This document shows, in pieces, positions 37,200-63,939 of a stretch of 64,000 bases of DNA. Source of the DNA: Palaemon carinicauda (lineage: Eukaryota; Arthropoda; Malacostraca; Decapoda; Palaemonidae); assembly GCF_036898095.1 (NCBI RefSeq), contig NC_090735.1:3266978-3330977 (forward strand). Reading direction: 5' to 3'. A program made the position numbers and the translations under genes. How positions within the stretch are numbered: the first letter of the stretch is position 1; each line of letters starts with the position of its first letter. The notes under the pieces were generated by a model. That model saw only the letters and a list, made by a program, of their open reading frames with translations. It had not been told where the DNA came from and made no database searches.

Positions 37200-39680
37200 C
37201 AGATGTTTGGAGCCTTGAAATTATCTACCACCTTTGGCTGGCATTATATCCTTGAGAGTCTTTCTGCTTCAAAATTGAGCAGATCACAGATGTTGAACAT
37301 TTATGCGTCATATCCAAGTCCTTCATATGTGCACCTTCTTCATGTTTTTTTTAATCATTTCCCATTTCAAGTCTATGGACATCATCCTCCTCCTCTCTCC
37401 AGTCACAAGCACTTAGATCCTCAGGAGTCTAACTTCAACCTCACAACCTCCCTCCTGACATTAGTAAATTCCAGTTATCTAAATTGTTCCACCAGTTTTA
37501 TAACCGAACCTTTTCTTTCATGTATGGATATCTTCCTAACCATGCCTTCCTTAGTGACCCTTACTGCTCACCATAACGTCAGTCTTAGCCACTTTTACCC
37601 TCAAACCACACCTTTCCAAAGTCTCCTGCTACTCTAAAACCCTTCTCTAATTCTTTCTCATTTTCAGTGATATCACCAAATCATCTGCATATAGCAACTA
37701 CCAATACTTTTCATTTCTGATCTCTTCAATTAACACAACCATAACCAGCACGATTAAAAAACAGGTTTAATGCTGACCCCTGGCGTAATCCAACACTAAC
37801 TTCAAAGGTTTATGTTTCCCCAACCGTTGTTATTAATTTTGTCCTTGTTCTTTTGTACATCTCTATTATTCTAAACAACTTTTCCGAGACTTTACTCTCC
37901 CTCTAGCACAGAAACACAACTTCTCTTGTTATTCTGTCATAAGCCTTTGCTAGATCTACAAAAGCACAGAAGAGCTTCTGGTTTCTCTCAACCCTCTTTT
38001 CCTGTAGCTGCCTTACAATAAAGATAGCATTTACAGTCCCTTCCCACTCGAATCCATATAGCTGTTTCCCAATCTTTACAATCTCTCATCTAGTACCCTC
38101 TAAAAAAAAACTTTCAAACCATACTCTGTTAGTTTAATTCCCCTGTAGTTACCACATTCCATGATATCACCTTTCAGCTTACATATAAATGTCACTAGAC
38201 TCTCCTCCCAGTCTTTAGGCATTATTTCCCCTTCCCATATTGCTCTTGATAATTCTAGCATCCATTCTTCCCCCTCTTCAGCTGGTATCTTGATCATTTC
38301 TATTTGAAACCGATGGACCTTGTGCTTTACCATTTTTTTTTTTTACTTAATGTCTGCTTCACTTCTGTATTTTGCATCTCCATCACTGGCTTCTACACCC
38401 TTTGTGCTTCTCCCAGCTCCTCTCTCTTAGTTTCTGTACTCAATAGTTGTTCACAATATTCTCTCCATCTCCTCTTAATGTCTTCATCCCAATGCAATAT
38501 ATTTCCACCTCTATCCTTGATAACTCACAGTTGGCCCAAAACCTGTCTCTGCCTTTTTCTGAAGTTTGAAATCTTATAGATATAATTTTCTCCTTCCTTT
38601 ATCTCTAGCCTTCCAATCAATTGCTCTATCACTTTTCCAATAGCTATATCTACTTTGCTCCTCAAATATTTTTCCTATTTGCTGTACCGTTCATCTGCAC
38701 CCTGTGCATGCCTTACTTTCCAACAGTCCTTTAATGCCTTTGATTTTCTTTTAACTGACTCTCGTACCTCTCTCTCCCACCACCACTTTTCTTTTTTCAA
38801 CATACCAAATCCACTGGTGTTTCTCACTAGTTCCCATGTTTCCTCTACCAACATTTCTTTCATATCTGCATAGATATTTTCCACAGTTACTTTGTCCAAT
38901 CACTAAGTTCAACCTTTCCAGTCGTCTCTCTCTTACAAGTTCCAAAATTACTTCCCCTTTTTCCTATGGTCAAAACCTTAATTTCAGACATTTTTTTCCT
39001 GGATTTTCCACATATTTAATAATCCATCACTACCTGTCTATGTTGTTGTTTAACATACATTTCATCACATTGTTTATGGCTCCACTTTCATAGGTTATCA
39101 GTTGTTTATTCAACTTGTGAAATCAGGTGATCATACATATTAATTCAAAACTCTGAGCCATCTCTAATATATACTCCCCATCTTCATTTTTAATTCCAAA
39201 CACATGGCCTCTATATACCTCCTCATATTCATCCCTTCTCTTCCCCACTCTGCCATTCATGTCTGCTCCTATGATTAGCTTCTCGTTCTCTTTTAATGTT
39301 CTAATTGCTGCCTAAAACTTTTGTCTAAATAATTCATTTTATTGTTCTTCACATCTCATCTAAAGGACACATGCTGAAATTATATTTACTATCTGATCCC
39401 TTATTGTCATTTGAATCTTTAAAAGTCTATCCTTTATTCTCTTTACTTTACTACTTTTTCATTCCAGTTATGATCTATTAAGACTCCAACTCTGTTTTTC
39501 GCTCTTGTGACCCACTGTAATAGAGCTTATATCCCTAGTTCCACTTCTTTTCCATCTTGTCTTCTGTACACACAGGATATCTATCCTCTCCATCACATCC
39601 ACTGCCTCCCTCAATCTTCTGTTTAAATACTTTCATTACAAGTACCTGCTCTGATCTTTAATTCTGTAACTTATTTGGCC
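37200..39680 (-). pseudogene. RTE-like non-LTR retrotransposon (LINE), decayed
   Basis: Read on the minus strand from right to left. Apurinic endonuclease part: DILCVQKTRW near 39590, DRLLKIQMTIRDQIVNIISA near 39400, KLIIGADMNGRVG near 39275. Linker with a helical charged region (38899-38675). RT fingers: IPKDWEES-like and NYRGIKLTEYGLKV near 38130. RT motif A FVDLAKAYDR near 37940, motif B GLRQGSALN near 37790, catalytic LYADDLVIS near 37690, then CGLRVKVAKTDVMVS. The order is complete, but many stops and frame changes show it is dead. Motifs are closest to RTE-type LINEs (the CFDP2-like group). Antisense frames here, such as 37164-37637, are shadows. Confidence 0.8.
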
Positions 39681-39798
39681 CCAGTTATGAACCCTGTGTT
39701 ACCGCTCATCCATTTATCACACCAGCAGGGGGATCCTAACACATTGCTTATAGGGGATGTCCTAGCTGCATCCATATATCTACAAGCATCACTCATGG

Positions 39799-40069
39799 TT
39801 AACCCTTTTACCCCCAGCCTATTTGGAACTTTCCAAACCTTTACCCCCAGTTGTTATTTTTTTTCAAGCACATTTTGCAATATAATTTATTTAAATTGCT
39901 CTAACAGCCTTAATTTTCATCATAGAGAGGTCAGGTTTGTCTCATTCTCTTGGAAAATGCCTGAAGTTTCTGAAAAAAATTATCAAAAATATGCAAGGTA
40001 CGTCCATGGGGGTAAAGGGATGGGTTTTATGAAACGTACCAGTACGTCCTTTAGGGGTAAAAGGGTTAA
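39799..40069. mobile_element. piggyBac-like MITE, copy 1
   Basis: TTAA-CCCTTTTACCCC ... GGGGTAAAAGGG-TTAA, 271 bp with TTAA at both ends. TTAA target use and CCC-starting TIRs are the piggyBac signature. The inner part holds ACGTACCAGTACGTCC, also found in the copy at 56529. No transposase. Confidence 0.8.
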
Positions 40070-41293
40070 TAATTTGGATGAGGAAAAACCGATTGCATGT
40101 CTTTTCAGTCATTGGTGATGGGCCTAACTTTTTAATAAATAGTCCAACTGCAAGGCAGCTGTTTTTAATTATTGGCAGTGTATCTAGCAAAGCAGCAGCT
40201 GTCCTTTTAGTCGTTTTCTACAATACGTAGCACACATGGTGGTTATATTCTTGCTCACCTACCACTCCTTTCCAGAAAAATTTCCCCAGAAATCGAAGTA
40301 ACTGAACTACTGTATCCCTTTTTTAAGTAAACCTTTAAGTCCTTCCTCTGACTAGAATCTAACTCAGTGTGTGATTTTGTCGCACATTTACTCAATTGGT
40401 TAAACCAATGCTTAGCTTAGATAATTGGAAATTACTCAAGACCGACAGGACAACTGCTTGCTTTAAATTAGCATTTCAAATATGTTTGAAAGTACATAGG
40501 TTACAGTTAACTTTTTTTATAAGCTTTCTATAGAAAGTTGTAGAAAATGCATCGAGGCAACTCAAGTGCTAATAAAGAAATGTCAAAACTGTTGTAATGG
40601 GATAAGGACTGAAAATCTCACACACTGGAATAGTTACATTGAAAATTGCAGAGGATAGTAAAACACTAATATATCAACATTCCATTTTATCGTTGCAGTT
40701 TCTTGGATTGACATATGTAAGCTTCATTCCAAATTATATACAGCAGTGTGAAACACTTTTTTTAAAAGTATAAAAAAACAAGATAAGGTAAAAAATACAT
40801 ATAAGTGAAGATAATTATGGACCAATATAAAAATTAAGGATACCTGAAATATCCTGAAATTACACTTCTTGCATGTTATAATCATTATCAAATATCTCAA
40901 TTTTGTTGTCCTAATTATGTAACAAGTCTATGAAGCATAATCTAAAGTATCAATGAAAAAAAAAAAGTAATATAGTGAATTATTTGATGACCAATGAAGA
41001 AAACTGCTTTTCAAATAGTATAAGGTAACATATCATAGCACTGTATGGCAGATTCAGTAATGCTAATAATTTTTTCACTTGCATAGTACAATATTGCCAA
41101 AACTTTAAACCAAGGTAAAGAAGTCTCCAGTAACAAATTTTTGAAGTTAAAATAAAGAAAAAATATTTTGTTTAAGATATTCAGAAGGAAAAATTACATT
41201 TTAATAAATGTAGGAAAATAGAGATGTAAATGCACAATCTAGAGAGAAGAGGTGGAAAAAACCGCTTACATATTATATTAACCAAAGAATGTC
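40070..41293. other. SRP72 3' flank
   Basis: Nothing recognised apart from a possible ATTAAA polyadenylation variant for SRP72 at 41200-41205 (TTTAAT on the plus strand), about 90 bp after the stop codon. Confidence 0.4.
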
Positions 41294-56090
<14,797 letters not shown>

Positions 56091-56289
56091 CTGTAAAATT
56101 GGCCTGTGAAACTATACTGTAGAACTGTCTTCTTACATATTGTTAATTACATTTCGTATTCATGATCTTGACATTAATCTCTGGCACCGTTGTTTGTTAG
56201 TTCTTTATGCAGGTTGCTGAAGATTTTTCATAATCCTGACTATCCTTTACATTTGGATTTTCCTAGACTGTACCATCCTCTACATAGTA

Positions 56290-56478
56290 CTATAGTCCAT
56301 TTCTTTTATCGAGGCAGATTTGCACCGACTCGCAGCGGTGCCCTTTTAGCTCGGAAAAGTTTCCTGATCGCTGATTGGTTAGAATTATCTCGTCCAACCA
56401 ATCAGCGATCAGGAAATTTTTCCGAGCTAAAAGGGCACCGCTGCGAGTCGGTGCATCGCTAAAAGAAATTGACTATAG
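56290..56478. mobile_element. palindromic MITE, copy 2
   Basis: 189 bp, same family as 49711-49907 (GCACCGACTCGCAGCGGTGC, CGATCAGGAAA...TTTCCTGATCGC). Arms are nearly perfect; the right arm has lost a few bases between GTGCA and TCGCTAAAAG. Confidence 0.85.
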
Positions 56479-56528
56479 GTGTGCAGTTAGTTCTTTAGTC
56501 TTGCCTTCTCCATCATATGGCTCAACAA

Positions 56529-56843
56529 TTAACCGTTCTACCCCCAATGGACGTACTGGTACGTTTCACAAAACTCATCCCTTAACCCCCATGGACGTAC
56601 TGGTATGTTGTTGCAAAAAGCTGCTATTTGCTTTTTTTTTTTTTTGGCATATTCTTTATAACTTTATGAGAAACTTCAGGCATTTTCCAAAATAATGAGA
56701 CCAACCTGACCTCTCTATGACAAAAATTAAGGCTGTTAGCGCAATCTAAATAAGAAAAATATTGCAAAACGTGCTTGAAAAAGAAAAAACCTGGGGGTTA
56801 AGGGTTGGAAAGTTCTAAATTGCATTGGGGGTAACAGGGTTAA
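56529..56843. mobile_element. piggyBac-like MITE, copy 2
   Basis: TTAA-CCGTTCTACCCCCAATGG ... GGGGGTAACAGGG-TTAA, 315 bp, with GGACGTACTGGTACGTTTCA inside, as in 39799-40069. The left arm carries a partial duplication (CCCCCAATGGACGTACTGG and CCCCCATGGACGTACTGG). Confidence 0.75.
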
Positions 56844-57059
56844 CAGTATTGTAGAAGTGTTATTCCAGCTATGACCAGATTGTGAAATTATCTTCCATCA
56901 ACTGTGGAACCTAACAAAAGAATGCACTGAACACCATAAGCCAATAGAATTCTTCACTATGTAATTATATATTGTACTTAACCAAATGAGAAAACATGGA
57001 GCAAGAGCAAACTTTAGTATCACAGAATAGCTATGCTCAGATGAATAATAATGACACTT

Positions 57060-57373
57060 TACAGGTTGCCGGTCGGGGGTTCGAGTCCCGCTCACTCGTT
57101 AGTGCCATTAGTGTCTGCAACCTTACCATCCTTGTGAGCTAAGGTTGGGGGGTTTGGGGAGCCTATAGGTCTATCTGCTGAGTCATCGGCAGCCACTGCC
57201 TGGCCCTCCCTGGTCCTGGCTTGGGTGGAGAGGAGGCTTGGGCGCTGATCATATAATATATGGTCAGTCTCTAGGGCATTGTCCTGATTGCTAGGGCAAT
57301 GTCACTGTCTCTTGCCTCTGCCATTCATGAGTGACCTTTAAACCTCTAAACTTGCAAGCAGTTTTTTTTTTTT
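57060..57373 (+). repeat. tRNA-derived SINE, 5'-truncated
   Basis: Contains a Pol III B box (GGGGGTTCGAGTCCCGC at about 57074-57090), then a SINE-like body (ACCATCCTTGTGAGC, GGGTTTGGGGAGCC, CTGAGTCATCGGCAGCC, GGTCAGTCTCTAGGGC) ending in a T run at 57362-57373. The A box and tRNA 5' half are missing, so it is not a tRNA gene. Confidence 0.7.
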
Positions 57374-57601
57374 TGCATCATTCCATGAAGCAATAAAGTT
57401 GTACCAAATACTAACTTTTATATAAAAAAATATGTTAATTTCAAACCGATTACATTTTGTAATCACTATTCATGAAATAAGACTTGGTCATATGAAAGTT
57501 CAGAATCATTAAAGTCTCTCTTGACTTTTATCATTTACGATAATTAGAAAAAAAAATTATGAAAATGTTATTTTCATTAGTAAAATAAATTTTTGAATAT
57601 A

Positions 57602-57769
57602 CTTACCCGATGATCATGTAGCCGATGATCATGTAGCTGTCAACTCTGTTGCCCGACAGAAATCTACGGTCGGGATACGCCAGCGATCGCTATACAGGTG
57701 GGGGTGTACACAACAGCGCCATCTGTGAGCAGGTACTCAAGTACTTCTTGTCAACAAGAACTCAATTTT
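57602..57769. repeat. A2 left ITR (168 bp)
   Basis: CTTACCCGATGATCATGTAG-CCGATGATCATGTAG-CTGTC: the unit CCGATGATCATGTAG is present twice. By reading, identical to the inverse of 63772-63939. Confidence 0.95.
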
Positions 57770-57809
57770 CTCCTCGGTCCACTGGTTCTCTATGGGGAGG
57801 AAGGGCGGG

Positions 57810-57912
57810 TCCTTAAATTCATGATCATCGGGTAAGTATATTCAAAAATTTATTTTACTAATGAAAATAACATTTTTCAATATTAATCTTACCCGATGAT
57901 CATGTAGCTGAT
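57810..57912. repeat. A2 internal complementary region
   Basis: ATGATCATCGGGTAAGTATA ... AATGAAAATAACATT joined to TTTTCAATATTAATC, then TTACCCGATGATCATGTAGC. It is complementary to both outer ends but has the CCGATGATCATGTAG unit once only in each half. Confidence 0.9.
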
Positions 57913-58173
57913 TCACACCCAGGGTGGTGGGTGGAGACCAGCATACATGTTAACAAAGAAGCTAAGTATCCCGTATCTTATTTTAGCCGTTATTCAAAAT
58001 AACAAACATAAAATAAATAAGTACCTGGTAAGGAAGTCGACTTGAACCGTTACTCTGCCTTTTTAAGTACGTCTTCCTTACTGAGCCTAGCGATCCTCTT
58101 AGGATGCTGAGCGACTCCTAGGTGCTGAAGTATTAAGGGCTGCAACCCATACTAAAGGACCTCATCACAACCT

Positions 58174-59735
58174 CTAATCTAGGCGCTTCTCAAGAAAGAA
58201 TTTGACCACCCGCCAAATCAACCAGGATGCGGAAGGCTTCTTAGCCTTCCGGACAACCCAGAAATATTTCAAGAGAAAGATTAAAAAGGTTCTGGAATTA
58301 GGGAATTGTAGTGGTGGAGCCCCCACCACTACTGCACTCGTTGCTACGAATGGTCCCAGAGTGTAGCAGTTCTCGTAAAGAGACTGGACATTGTTAAGAT
58401 AAAAGACGCGAACACTGATTAGCTTTTCCAAAAGGTTGCGTCGAAAATATTTTGCAGAGATCTATTTTATTAAAAGGTCACGGAAGTTGTGATAGCTCTA
58501 ACTTCGTGTGTCCTTACCTTCAGCCAAGCTTGGTCTTCCTCATTCAGAAGGGAATGAGCTTCTCGTATTAACAGTCTGAAAATAATAGGATAAAGAATTC
58601 TCTGACATAGGCAAAGATGAATTCTTAACTGAACACCATAAAGCTTCAGACGGGCCTCATAAAGGTTTTTAAAAAAGAACTTAAGAGCTCTACAGGACAT
58701 AATACTCTTTCTAGTTCCTTTCCAACCATATCGATAAGTTTGGAATAACGAACGATATTGGTCAAGGCCGAGAAGGCAGCTCGTGTTTGGCTAGAAAACC
58801 AAGATGTAGAACATGTAGCCGTTTCGGATGAAAATCCGATGTTCTTGCTGAAGGCATGAATCTCACTGACTCTTTTAGCTGGTAAAGCATATCAGGAAAA
58901 GTCTTAAAGGTGAGATCTTTCAGGGAGGCTGATTGAAGTGGTTCGAACCTGTCTAACATAAGGAATCTTAGAACCACGTCTAAATTCCAACCAGGTGTAA
59001 CCAAACGACGCTCCTTCGTGGTCTCAAAAGACTTAAGGAGGTCCTGTAGATCTTTATTGTTAAAAAGATCTAAGCCTCTGTGTCGGAAGACTGATGCCAA
59101 CAAGCTTCTGTAACCCTTGAAAGTGGGAGCTGAAAGAGATCGCTCTTTTCTCAGATATAAGAGGAAGTCAGCTATTTGAGTTACAGAGGTACTGGTCGAG
59201 GATACGGATACTGACTTGCACCAGTTTAGGAAGATTCCCCACTTCGATTGGTAGACTCTAAGGGTGGATGTTCTCCTTGCTCTAACAATCGCTCTGGTTG
59301 CCTCCTTCGAAAAACCTCTAGTTCTCGAGAGTCTTTCGATACTCTGAAGGCAGTGAGACGAAGAGCGTGGAGGCCTTGGAGTACCTTCTTACGCGTGGCA
59401 GACGTAGCAGGTCCACCCTTAGGGGAAGAGTTCTGGGAACGTCTACTAGCCATCGAAGCACCTCGGTAAGTTATTCTCTCGCGGGCCAGAGGGAAGCAAC
59501 TAGTGTCAACTTTGTCCCAACGTGAGAGGCGAACTTCTGCAGTACCTTGTTGACAAACTAGAACGGAGGGAATGCATATAGATCTAGATGAGAGTAATCT
59601 AGTAGAAAGGCATCTAAAAGAACTACTGCTGGGTCTGTTGAGAGCCTCTTGGACATCGAGGTTGCGAAGAGATCCATGGTTGGATGGCCCCAAGTGACCC
59701 AAAGTCTCTTGCATACATCTCTGTGGAGGGTCCAA
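58174..59735 (-). pseudogene. DIRS tyrosine recombinase, decayed (A2)
   Basis: Fragments in different frames: 59735-59226 (overlap part plus linker), 59103-58762 (MLASVFRHRGLDLFNNKDLQ ... GWNLDVVLRFLM), 58700-58470 (KVRTHEVRAITTS with His-x-x-Arg) and 58431-58174 (VFYLNNVQSLYENCY with the Tyr). The region of the first catalytic Arg is destroyed (a frame change yields LKESVRFMPSA). About 80% similar to the intact A1 gene. Confidence 0.85.
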
Positions 59736-59739
59736 TATG

Positions 59740-60413
59740 TTGGAATTATTGTCCCTTCCTACTAAGACAAACTGCTAAGACATTCAAGTTGCCTTGGAAG
59801 AAACTTGTTACTAGTGAAAAGTCAAGACCTGTTGAACAGGAGAGGAGGTCACTAGCGAACTCGCACCATGTCAGAGAGTAGGTCCCTCCTTGCTAGGAGA
59901 TGAACATCAAAGCAGGGAGTTGTCCGTGTTGACCTCCATTACTTTGTCTTGAAGGAGAGACCTGAAGCTTTTCCAGGTCAGACTTACTGCCAGAAGCTTC
60001 TTGCAGTTAAAATGCATTGTCCTTTGACGCGAGTTCCATAATCCCGAGCATTCCCTACCGCCTAAGGTCGCACCCCAGCCTACGTCCGATGCGTCTGAGA
60101 AGAGAACGTGGTTGGGAGTCTGAACAGTCAGGGGAAGACCCTATAAAAGGTTGATAAAGTCCTTTCCTCAGGTTAGACCAGACTTATCTTCCGGAAACCG
60201 GGATCGAGACCGCTTGTAGCGTCTTGTCCTTTTCCAGTGAAGAGCTAGATGAAACCGAAGAGGACGGAGGTGTAGTCTTCCAAGTGACACCAAATGCACC
60301 ACGGATGACAGTGTCCTAACCAGACTCATCCACAGCCTGACAGGGCCGTATTCCTTCTTCAGCATCTTCTGGATGGATAGCAGGGCTGGGGATTGATCTT
60401 CTCGTTCAGCCAT
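59740..60413 (-). pseudogene. RT thumb/RNase H remnant (A2)
   Basis: 60413-60168 keeps SIQKMLKKEYGPVRLWMSL and LGRLHLRPLRFHLALHWK, matching the A1 thumb. Near 59945-59890 VMEVNTDNS corresponds to the RNase H VVEVNSDNTT. Frames are lost between them. RT motifs up to and including YLDD are absent. The deletion joins Gag-like sequence directly to the thumb near 60380-60420, a different breakpoint from A1. Confidence 0.8.
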
Positions 60414-62553
60414 GTCCTCATCTGAAACTGATGAGGAAACGGCAACGGAGTGGGCAACGTCTGACTCGCTGAATCCGGTCGCACTGGTGGATGCGTGACG
60501 GAGCCGGACACAAGATCATGGTACTGCTGCACAGTCTGTGAACTGACAACCATGGGGAAGCGAGGAAGTACAGCGACAACCCGAAACTGTCTAGACTGTC
60601 TGGGTAGTACAGACAACTCCTTATCGGGTTGCTGAGGTTGCCGCACTGCGTCACAACAAGTCACCTCTGCTGGTTGTTGAACGTCTTCCCAGTGACACAC
60701 TGACTCCGTAAAAAATCCTCTATCAAGGACTAAACTTGGACTGCCTGTCTTGCAACAAAGCCCAAGGTCTATGGGAGCAGGTGTGGCAACAGACGGGGTT
60801 AGCGACTGAAGCGGAACCATTTACCCTCCCTGGAAGCATGTTATGCTTAATTAAAAGTCCATAGGAGGCTAAGCAGCTTAAGGCTCCTCTCCAAATGACA
60901 GAGTCCTCAAGGGAATATCAGAAGGAGGGAGAACAGCACTTTCTCATCTACAGGAACCTTCTCTCAGTGAGGGTTTCACTGGTGCAAAAGCAGCAGACCA
61001 GAAGGCAACGTTATGAAACTGCTTGACAGTCTGTGAACTGTCAAAAACTGAACTGTCAACCACAACAGGAGCGTGAGGACATACAGCACTGGTGTATAAG
61101 TAGCAGACCAGAAGGCAACGTCATGTAACTGTATGACAGTTTGTGAGTTGGCAACAACCAAAGTTGTGTGGGGAAGCCTCAACTCCTGACTGACTAGTTT
61201 GCTGCTGGCGAGTGGCGGTAACCACAGTGTGTTGCGGAGGCTGACACACCGTGTCAAAACACGGCAGCTTGTGGTAGCTCACGCACGGCAACGGAGTGCT
61301 CTGTGTGTGGGAGTCATCATACATCTGGCAGGGTTGACTTGTGCATGGATGGAGGAGCTCTCACAACAAGAGTGTGAGAGCAGGAAGCCATGCCGGGCGC
61401 ACAACCGTGGGAGGTGTAGGCCCACGGGTGCATCGTCAACCTTCTCCGCAGTCGGAGTGTGGGAGCTGGCAACAACAAAAGCAGAGTGCTGGAGCGTGGG
61501 AGGGGCTGCGGTGGGTTGAGGAGCATGCGGTATGGTATGCGGAGCATGCTGTAAGGTATGCGGCTCATGCTGCATGGTATGCGGAGCATGCTGTAAGGTC
61601 TGCAGAGCATGCTGCATGGTCTGCAGAGCATGCTGTAAGGTCTGCAGAGCATGCTGCATGGTATGCGGAGCATGCTGTAAGGTATGCAGAGCATGCTGCA
61701 TGGTATGCGGAGCATGCTGTAAGGTATGCAGAGCATGCTGCATGGGCTGCGGAGAATGCCGCATAGTGCTGGAACCCGGCAGCTCTACAGAACCTTCCCA
61801 CTGCTGATGCGGTAGCTCACGCATGTTAGCAGATGGTGCAGCAAGAACATGCGTCTGGCAGGGTGGACTGCGCATCGGTGGTGGAGCTCTCACAGGTGGA
61901 GGGTGGGAGCAGGCAGCCGCAGTATCTGCTGAGCGCACAACCTCGGCGGGTTGTAGGTTAACAGGTGCATTGTCAACCTTCCAGCATGATACTCCTGCAT
62001 GAAGGAGCAAGCTGAGACTGTATAGTCTGCAGCATGGACCACTAGGGTCTATGAAAGACAACAACAAACGGAGCTACTGTCCGTTGTGACTGAGGGTCTA
62101 AAACCGCTGGTGCGGCAACAGACGGAGTTACTGCCTGTTGCGGTACCACCTTGCCTCTCTGGGAGGTGTGCAGTTGTCGTACTGCAGCAAGTCCGAACTG
62201 ACCCAGTGGCTACACCTAGGCCGTTGGACTTGCGCGGAAGGGACCGACTTGCACTTAAAAGCTGCAAGATTTGGTCCATGGTTTCTGCGAGAAACCTCTT
62301 CCGCAGACGAGGAATAAATGGGCTCTCTCGTCTTTGTGTGGGTGGGGTGATCACGTCGGCAACGTGTGTAGATACACCCGAAACCACAGAGGGAAACGTC
62401 TGTTCGTTGATCAAGGCCTGTGGAACCCATAAGTCCTTCGACATTACTTCTCCCCTGGGCTTGGGAGCTTGTAAGAGGTATCGGACTAGGTGAACAACTG
62501 GCACGAACAGACGAACCCTCGAACGCAACACTGTAACACTTTGCGCATATCAC
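60359..62553 (-). pseudogene. Gag-like region of A2, broken
   Basis: Includes frames 60820-60359 (DLGLCCKTGSPSLVLDRGFF ... QQYHDLVSGSV, also present in A1 10239-9904), 62067-61279 (Gln/His/Pro-rich with repeats) and 62531-62049 (LLQAPKPRGEVMSK, then AETMDQILQLLSASRSLP). The segment near 62260-62285 (ETMDQILQLL) may be a coiled-coil start of Gag. Position and similarity to A1 support the call. No continuous frame. Confidence 0.6.
61525..61755. repeat. 21-bp minisatellite in A2
   Basis: About 11 units of GCGGAGCATGCTGTAAGGTAT alternating with GCGGAGCATGCTGCATGGTAT. 21 is a multiple of 3, so the minus frame encodes heptads (MQHALHT, LQHAPHT). The core GCAGAGCATGCTG is shared with the 16-bp minisatellite of A1. 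Confidence 0.9.
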
Positions 62554-63771
62554 TTTATCACTTTTGATTTTCTGTTTGCACTTATTTCACTGAACTCGAA
62601 ACTTTAAGTGGTTTGTACCTGAAACACGCAATCCTATCCTTCATTAAAAGGTAGTAATTGCGAAAACAGTATTACAATGTAACAGAAAAACATAATGAAA
62701 GATAAAGAATTCAGTGGCTGGAAAAGAGACTAAACACTAGATCAAATAAACTACGTTTAAAATCTCTCACCGCATAAAGCCTGGGAACAAGAATAAAACT
62801 CTAGAAACGTTTTACCTTCTTCCCCTATAGCGACTAGGGAGAAGAGCAAAAAAAACGAGAACAACGTTACCCGCTTGAACGAAACGTTTATCCTCCTCTC
62901 TCTCCCTCCGTCTCTATCTCTCTCTCTCTCTCTCTTGACTTAGAACCTGAGAGATGAGCCCAATTATATATATCGTTAAAACATATTATTTGTTAAAGGA
63001 AAAAAACTGAAAGGTTTCCCAAATAAAAAGTTCCTTTATTAGAATTAAAACCATTTAAGCTAAGAAAGAATGAACAAAACGCTAGAATCGGTTTACTCTT
63101 ACTGCAACGTGAAACCGTGAAATACTCTCTCTCTCTATCGTAACGATAGAGCGCAAGTTGAACGTTCTGAACGTCAACAACTGCGGAGACTAAACAAAAC
63201 GTTAGTTCAACTTTGAAAACAGTACGAGACTATCAAAGAAATTCTTTCAAAAACATTAAAATTAAAATAGCATAAATTCTTAACAGGAAAAACGATATGA
63301 CGGGCTCAATGTTAATTAACTTCGGTTCCAAGTAAGGACCGCCTACTATTAGGAAAGGTCGCATATAAACAAACATAAAAATTAATTTTTATAAGTTAAT
63401 CGAAGAGGCCTATAAAAGGCGGAGAGATATAAAATAAATCTATAACTTTGTTAAGCAAAATTACCAAAAACCTAAACACACTTCCGTCTAAGGGAAGGGT
63501 GGGTATAAAAAGAGAAAGAGAGTCTATACTCTCTTCGACACCAACACTTCCGTCTAAGGGAAGGGTCGGCCATTTAAAAGTGAAAGAGAGTCCATACTCT
63601 CTTCGTCACCATAATTAAATCAAATTAATTCCAAAAGCTTGCTAAGCTAATGATAAAGCTTCCTGAATAGCGAAGGCTAAACTCTAGAGCAAATACATCA
63701 CCAAATCGTGAACAATAACTCCAGAATCAACAGCGTATCCAAGTAGGTCTAGCCGGTGGCACGACAGAGGA
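62554..63771 (-). other. A2 5' leader region
   Basis: Similar to A1 12553-13623. Contains (CT)n at about 62913-62935 and a tandem duplication near 63477-63608 (ACACTTCCGTCTAAGGGAAG twice, each followed by a TCTATACTCTCTTCG or TCCATACTCTCTTCG block). No coding frame. Confidence 0.6.
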
Positions 63772-63939
63772 AAAATTGAGTTCTTGTTGACAAGAAGTAC
63801 TTGAGTACCTGCTCACAGATGGCGCTGTTGTGTACACCCCCACCTGTATAGCGATCGCTGGCGTATCCCGACCGTAGATTTCTGTCGGGCAACAGAGTTG
63901 ACAGCTACATGATCATCGGCTACATGATCATCGGGTAAG
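63772..63939. repeat. A2 right ITR (168 bp)
   Basis: Inverse of 57602-57769 with no mismatch found, including the duplicated CTACATGATCATCGG unit. Confidence 0.95.

Noticed and set aside
37164..37637. 157-codon plus-strand protein
   Set aside because: Antisense to the LINE RT region, whose minus-strand motifs are clear.
57074..57090. tRNA gene
   Set aside because: Only a B-box-like segment is present; no cloverleaf can be completed and the body continues as a SINE.
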